From Ampullaceana balthica (lineage: Eukaryota > Mollusca > Gastropoda > Lymnaeidae), in contig CALYLW010000042.1 of NCBI GenBank assembly GCA_944989445.1, forward strand, positions 2,163,242 through 2,227,241: a stretch of DNA of 64,000 nt, read 5' to 3'. Numbering within the stretch: position 1 is the first letter of the stretch; every line of letters begins with the position of its first letter. Positions 59,158 to 64,000 of this stretch are shown here, one piece after another. The notes beneath the pieces are model-generated. The model did no database searches and had not been told where the DNA came from. It saw nothing but the letters and a program-made list of their open reading frames with translations. Both the position numbers and the translations under genes were made by a program.

Positions 59158-62100
59158 ATGGCTGATACTGATGAGTTTACGGAAGTTTTACATCCCAGTG
59201 GTAGGTATTAACTTTTAAAAATATATTTCATAATGATAATGAATCTATTTTTTAATTTTATCTAATTCAATTTCATATTAATCATAACTCTCTCATAGTC
59301 ATATTATTTATTATTCCATTTTTTGGAATTTGGACCTCTAGACTTAAGTCATTTCTTTTAAAAAAAGGCCTTATGTTAAAATAATATATTATTATTTTTC
59401 ATATTCATATGGCGTATGGTTTTGGGCTTGGCTCATATTTGTCTTAGCCCATTGTAATAATCATCTTACTTAACTTATTAAGAATATTAGCCAGATTAAT
59501 ATGTTAACTTTTACTTTTATACTTAAGATTTATTGCATCAATTTATAAATTTCCTAAAACTAAATTCTAAAACAAATAAAAATATCGTGCACGAAATACA
59601 CTCGTGATATGATAAAATGATCTCATATAAAATTATAGTGTATATAATATATATAGTATATATTGAAATTAGATCTACATGTAGTTTATTTATACTTTTA
59701 CACCATTGTTAATTTTTGGTGACCTGTTACTACTGTTACTTAGAGAATTATTTATTTTTAAATTTGATACTTAACATAAAGTTAAAGCAAAATAATTATA
59801 ATTATTTTATTTATCTAAAGCTAAGGCTAAATGAGTTAATGTTATTGTGTCTATTTTTTTTTACCCCCTCCACATGAATATACATTTTTATCACATATTA
59901 ATACTTCAACTTCATCACACACATGTCTTTTCTAGTGCTTGCTTATTTTAGCATTTATTTAAAGATAATGCTCTAAGTCTAAGCTTATTTGCAAAATATA
60001 ATAATAGTGTGGAGAAACACATATAGGTGATTGTTGTTGAGCCTTCTCGTCCATGAGGGGCATCCACCGATCATCGTCGGCGTCTGCGATTCCTCCAAGG
60101 GCATAGGCCACCTACGAGAGACCTCCAGGCTTCTCTATCCTGGGCCAGCTTCTCCAGGATCTTCCATTCATGGCCAATTCTCTTGATGTCTGCCTCCAAT
60201 TCTCGGCGCCAAGTGTTTCTTGGACGGCCTCTTTTCCGCTTACCCTGTGGGTTCCATTTCAGGGCTTGCTTTGTTGTGTTAGGAGCAGGTTTTCTTAGTG
60301 TATGACCAATCCACCTCCACCGCTTCTGGAGAATCTCTTCCTCAATGGGCTTCTGTTTTGTCCGCTGCCACAGTTCCTGGTTGCTGATTTTGTCTGGCCA
60401 GTGAATTCTGAGAATCCTTCTTAAACAGTTGTTGATGAAGGACTGGATTCTGGTCAAGTTTACGGCCGTTGTTCTCCATGTCTCGGCTCCATATAGCAGC
60501 ACAGGTTTTACCATAGCGTTAAAAATCCTTACTTTTAACTTGCTGCCTAAGTTGTTAGAGACCCAAACATTGTTGAGTTGCTGGAAGGCTGCTCTTGCTT
60601 TTCCGATCCTTATTTTGACGTCCGCATCTGTACCACCTTGCTTATCTACCACGCTGCCAAGGTAAACAAAACTGTCCACCTCCTCAAGGGCTTCTCCTTC
60701 AAGCATAATGGGTGATGTACTGGTGGCATTAACCTTGAGGATTTTACTCTTCCCTTTGTGAATGTTGAGACCCATGCTAGCAGAAGTGGCTGCGACAATG
60801 TTTGTTTTCTCCTGCATCTGTTGTTGGGTATGTGCAAGAAGGGCAAGATCATCAGCAAAGTCAAGATCATCCAGTTGATCCCACAAGGTCCATTGGATGC
60901 CATTCCTTTTCTGCTGTGTAGATGTTTTCATCACCCAGTCAATGGCTAACAGGAAGAGGAATGGTGACAGCAAGCAACCTTGTCTCACACCAGTCTTCAC
61001 CTGGAACGCATCTGTCACCTGCTGGCCATGGATAACTCGGCAGTTTATCCCTTCGTACATGTTTCTGATTATATCCGTAATCTTCTGTGGCACCCCGTAA
61101 TGCCTTAGCAATCTCCACAGGGTTTGCCTGTCAACACTGTCGAAGGCTTTTTCATAGTCAACAAAGTTGACATAGAGCGGTGAGTTCCACTCTAGTGACT
61201 GCTCTAGAATGATCTGGTCCGTGCAGGATCTGTTGGTGCGAAAGCCAGCTTGTTCGTCCCGCAACAGAGGGTCTACAGCGTTTTTCACCCTGTTAAGTAG
61301 TACACGGTTGAAAACCTTTCCTGGGATGGACAGCAGGGTGATCCCTCTGTAGTTCGAGCAGGAGCTTAAGTCTCCCTTCTTTGGGATCTTGATAAGGTAT
61401 CCCTCTTTCCAATCGGAAGGAACTTGCTCCTCTTCCCATATCTTCATAAACAGAGGGTGCAGCATTTCCACACTGGTTTCCAAGTCCGCCTTCATTGCCT
61501 CTGCTGGGATGCCATCGGGTCCCGTAGCCTTTCCATCTCTGAGTTGTTTAATGGCCCTGCTAATCTCTTCTTTGGTGGGACTATTACAGTCAATTAGCAG
61601 GTCATTATCGGCTGGTGGATTCCTTGGTTCAGGCCTGTTTAGGAGCTCTTCAAAGTGCTCCTTCCATCTCCCTCTCTGTTGCTCCTCACTTGGTATGGTG
61701 TTTCCCATTTTGTCCTTTACTGGTCTCTCTACCTTGCTAAATTTCTCTGACAGCGTCTTAATGGTATCAAACAGTTCCCTCATGTTCCCCTGGTGAGCTG
61801 CATCCTCTGCTTCTTTAGCAAGTTTATCAACAAATTCCTTCTTGTCCCTCTTGATGCTTTTCTTAACTTCCTTATTTGCATCTGCATACTCCTTCTGGGC
61901 CTTGTTTTTCTGTGCTCGGGTGAGGCTGTTATTCACTTCTGCTTTCTTTCTTTTCCTTTCTTCTATTTTACTCAGCGTACCTGCTGTCATCCATTCTTTG
62001 TGTGCCTGTTTCCTAGCACTTCTTGGCATGTTGACTGTACTGTTTCTTTCATGCTTTGCCACTTCCCTTCGGTGGTTTCATCTTCCAGTATTTCTTGTAG

Positions 62101-63993
62101 GACTTGGAACTTATTGAATAGTGAGATTTTGAATTCTTCCTTTTTGGTTTGGTCCTTCAGGAGGGAGGTATTATACCGAGTCCTGTATGCTGTTTGCTCG
62201 GTATAATGTCTCTTTAGTTTTAATTTCATCCTGGCCACAAGAAGATGGTGATCTGAGGCAATATCAGCTCCCCTCTTAACACGTACGTCTTGGAGAGATC
62301 GCCTGAATTTTTTAGAATTACATACATGGTCTATTTGGTTCATCGTTCTCATGTCCGGTGAGACCCATGTAGCTTTGTGTAATCCTCTTGTGCTGGAAAA
62401 TACTCCCCCCTATGACCAGGTCTGCTGCGGCACTTAGGTCCGCAAACCTCTCACCATTGTCGTTCATCTCGCCTATCCCTTGCTGTCCCATAACCTCTTC
62501 GTACCCTGTGTTGCTATTGCCGATCTTGGCATTAAAGTCTCCCATGAGGATGACGATGTTCCTCCGTGGGCGACCCTGGACTATGGTCATTACTCTATTG
62601 TAGAATTCTTCTTTGTCTCCTTCATCACTTTCATTAGTTGGTGCGTAGCATTGTATAACATCTAGGTTGATGCTACGTTTCTTTGTTCGAAAGGTTGCTA
62701 AAAGAATTCTAGGTCCATGGGCCTCCCATCCAATGAGTGCTCCTTGTGCTGCCCTTGATAGCATCATAGCAACACCCAGGGTATGTGGGGCATCGTCTTC
62801 TTCGTGTCCCGAAAATAACACCATCTCTCCTGAGATTAATCTCTTCTGTCCCCATCCAGTCCATCTTGCTTCACTAATTCCGAGAATGGTGAGCTTATAG
62901 TTCCTCATCTCAGCGGCTATTTGTGCAGCTTTACCAGCCTCGTACATGGTGCGGACATTCCAAGCTCCAATGAAGGTGGTAGTCCTGGTAGAAATGATGG
63001 TTGTCGGCCTAATAGCTTCCAGGTTTTGGCTTTCACTATTAGGCGTCATATTTTCCTCCTCAAGGAATCCATCCTCTCCCAGGACTGAAATGTCTTTTGT
63101 TACTCTTTTCGGTGTTTTTGTAACTATGATTTTTTACATGGCAGGGTTGTTGGCCTTGCGCACAACCACTTGGGGGGTTGCCCCTCACAGCTCAATGGGT
63201 AGCTGCCTTTGTTCGGGTGGGCCCTAGCCTTTGTGGATCCCTCCACTTCCTACAAGGCAGTAGGGCTGATTTTGGTCCACCCCGGGTATTTTATTTCCCC
63301 GGTACCCTCCATATCTGGTGGGCTTTCCCCTATCCGCCGGCTGGGGAGGCGCTCGATAGAAGATCAGCATCTCCCACGAGTATAGGTGATTGACCAATGT
63401 TATTGACCCAGGGTACAGGCAGTGCTGGATTTACCTATTTGCTAAACAAGCTATAGCTTAGGGCCCCCGCCTTCTTGGGGACACCCCAGAATTTTTTTTA
63501 CATATTTGGCACTGGCGTAGAACTTCTGGACTTCAAAAGGGCCCCATATCTCAAATAGCTTAGGGCCCCATCAAGTCTAAATCCGGCCCTTAGTACAGGT
63601 CTAAGGTGGTGAGAAGCAAGGATTGTATTTTAATGAGCCAAATAACTTTGGGGGAAAGTTGGGAATTTCGCATTTTCTAAGAAACTTTAATAAAATACCA
63701 GTGGAATAATCCAACGTGTCGCATGAATTTACATGAGGCAGGAAATTCACAATGAAATACGATCCCTGCTTCTCCCCGCCTTAGACCTGTACCCTGGGTC
63801 AATCACCATTACCCGTTTCTCCACACTAAAATATGTTATTAATAAATAACTGAAAATTTGAATCTTTTTCAGTCTGTTCATATGAAGATAATGATGGAAA
63901 TGTAATAGTTGAAGTATATATTCCACAACTAGAGCCTTCTAAAGATAAATTAAAGCCAAAAAATGGTGAAGTGATGTTGGACTGGCTTAATGA
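59158..63993 (+). CDS. CS-domain protein, gene C (first two exons, runs off the right edge)
   Basis: Exon 1 59158-59200 (ATG, 14 codons + 1, donor GTAGGT) and exon 2 63873-63993 (donor GTAAGT). Exon 2 is 121 nt, exactly the length of gene A exon 2, with the same phases 1 and 2. Start MADTDEFTEVLHPS, then DGNVIVEVYIPQLEPSKDKL and GEVMLDWLNE, aligned position by position with gene A's DGTVEVIIFVEGLEPSRDRY and GKLSLDWFN. The rest of the CS domain lies beyond 64000. The 4.7-kb intron holds a MITE split by an RTE-like LINE. It is more conservative in its sheet residues than gene A and so may be the parental copy; that is inference. Confidence 0.6.
60071..62062 (-). pseudogene. LINE reverse transcriptase ORF (663 codons open)
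   Basis: A linker helix region precedes the RT core: GPDGIPAEAMK, SNYRGITLLSIPGKVFNRVL, DEQAGFRTNRSCTDQI, NFVDYEKAFDSVDR (catalytic D), TGVRQGCLLSPFLFLLAIDW and LDFADDLALL (FADD, a tolerated form of YADD). The thumb and C-terminal region ([33 protein letters not shown]) ends in an arginine run. The RT frame is uninterrupted, so the element is young; only the endonuclease junctions are broken. Confidence 0.9.
61987..63049 (-). pseudogene. LINE endonuclease region, frameshifted
   Basis: Apurinic-endonuclease motifs in order: FIGAWNVRTM, ILGISEARWTGWG (catalytic E), VIQCYAPTN and ILMGDFNAKIG (D-x-N). After a frameshift near 62360-62390 come QIDHVC and ASDHHLLVA (catalytic D-H). A second frameshift near 62000-62060 separates it from the RT frame. 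Such ORFs are often mis-annotated as craniofacial development protein 2. Confidence 0.85.
63420..63591. mobile_element. hAT MITE, 172 bp
   Basis: CAGTGCTGGATTTA...TAAATCCGGCCCTT with duplications GGTACAGG (63412-63419) and AGTACAGG (63592-63599), seven of eight. Internal GCTTAGGGCCCC repeats. It is nested in the MITE at 60007-63826. Confidence 0.7.
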
Positions 63994-64000
63994 GTAAGTC

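Larger units (their letters stand above)
60034..63380 (-). mobile_element. RTE-like LINE, nearly full length (3.35 kb)
   Basis: Flanked by a 12-bp target duplication TATAGGTGATTG (60022-60033, 63381-63392). It has about 330 bp of 5' leader, an endonuclease, RT and only about 37 bp after the stop, ending in CAACAACAATC-like sequence. It has no poly-A tail, as is usual in RTE. Two frameshifts break the ORF. A truncated copy is at 1457-2256. Confidence 0.88.
60007..63826. mobile_element. MITE with long inverted arms, split by a LINE and a hAT MITE
   Basis: Arms GTGTGGAGAAAC...GTTTCTCCACAC with TA on both sides (60005-60006, 63827-63828). The inner arm parts ATTGACCCAGGGTACAGG and CCTGTACCCTGGGTCAAT, and the GCAAGGATTGTATTT / AAATACGATCCCTGC pair, extend the fold. 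Without insertions it is about 270 bp. Confidence 0.65.

Noticed and set aside
61389..62206. 135- to 137-codon plus-strand frames
   Set aside because: Antisense shadows of the LINE reverse transcriptase ORF.

Overview
This is an AT-rich (roughly two-thirds A+T) metazoan nuclear segment. Host genes are split into short exons with GT-AG introns. Most of the remaining sequence is transposable elements, often inserted into one another. SYCP3, which model insects and nematodes lack, together with the retroelement types present, points to a non-ecdysozoan invertebrate. A mollusc or other lophotrochozoan is my best guess, held weakly. No bacterial, plasmid, CRISPR or rRNA features were seen.

Host genes. 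(1) Minus strand, 5690 to the left edge: the 5' exons of a phosducin-like/TXNDC9-family thioredoxin-fold protein. (2) Plus strand, 5890-11971: a complete eight-exon SYCP3 gene encoding 236 residues. The two start codons face away from each other only 199 bp apart, so they probably share a bidirectional promoter. (3) A dispersed family of small genes encoding a CS (p23/SGT1-like) domain protein with a conserved exon structure: gene A (19100-29262, +), gene D (34357-37049, -) and gene C (59158 to beyond the right edge, +). A possible orphan first exon lies at 46152. (4) A possible terminal exon of an unidentified minus-strand gene at 37126-37399.

Mobile DNA. There are many hAT-type elements with 8-bp target duplications, one holding a decayed ZMYM1-like transposase. 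There are several non-autonomous Helitrons ending in hairpin + CTAG, one family of which carries a tRNA-like segment. There are also tRNA-derived SINEs, pogo/Tigger-type elements with TA duplications, a piggyBac-like element nested in a hAT, an almost full-length RTE-like LINE plus 5'-truncated copies, and foldback elements with hammerhead-like cores. From 48 to 58 kb lies a 9.46-kb Ty3/gypsy-class LTR retrotransposon whose integrase precedes reverse transcriptase (copia-like order, as in the Gmr1 group). It sits inside a Helitron end and is itself interrupted by a Tigger-like element, which holds a hAT, which holds a smaller hAT MITE.

The most interesting points are the integrase-first LTR element, the divergent TXNDC9-like/SYCP3 pair, the scattered CS-domain paralogues with identical intron phases, and a hAT insertion whose terminal repeat and target duplication form the 3' splice site of gene A's last exon. 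Exon boundaries come from splice consensus, phase and homology recalled from memory. No search was run.
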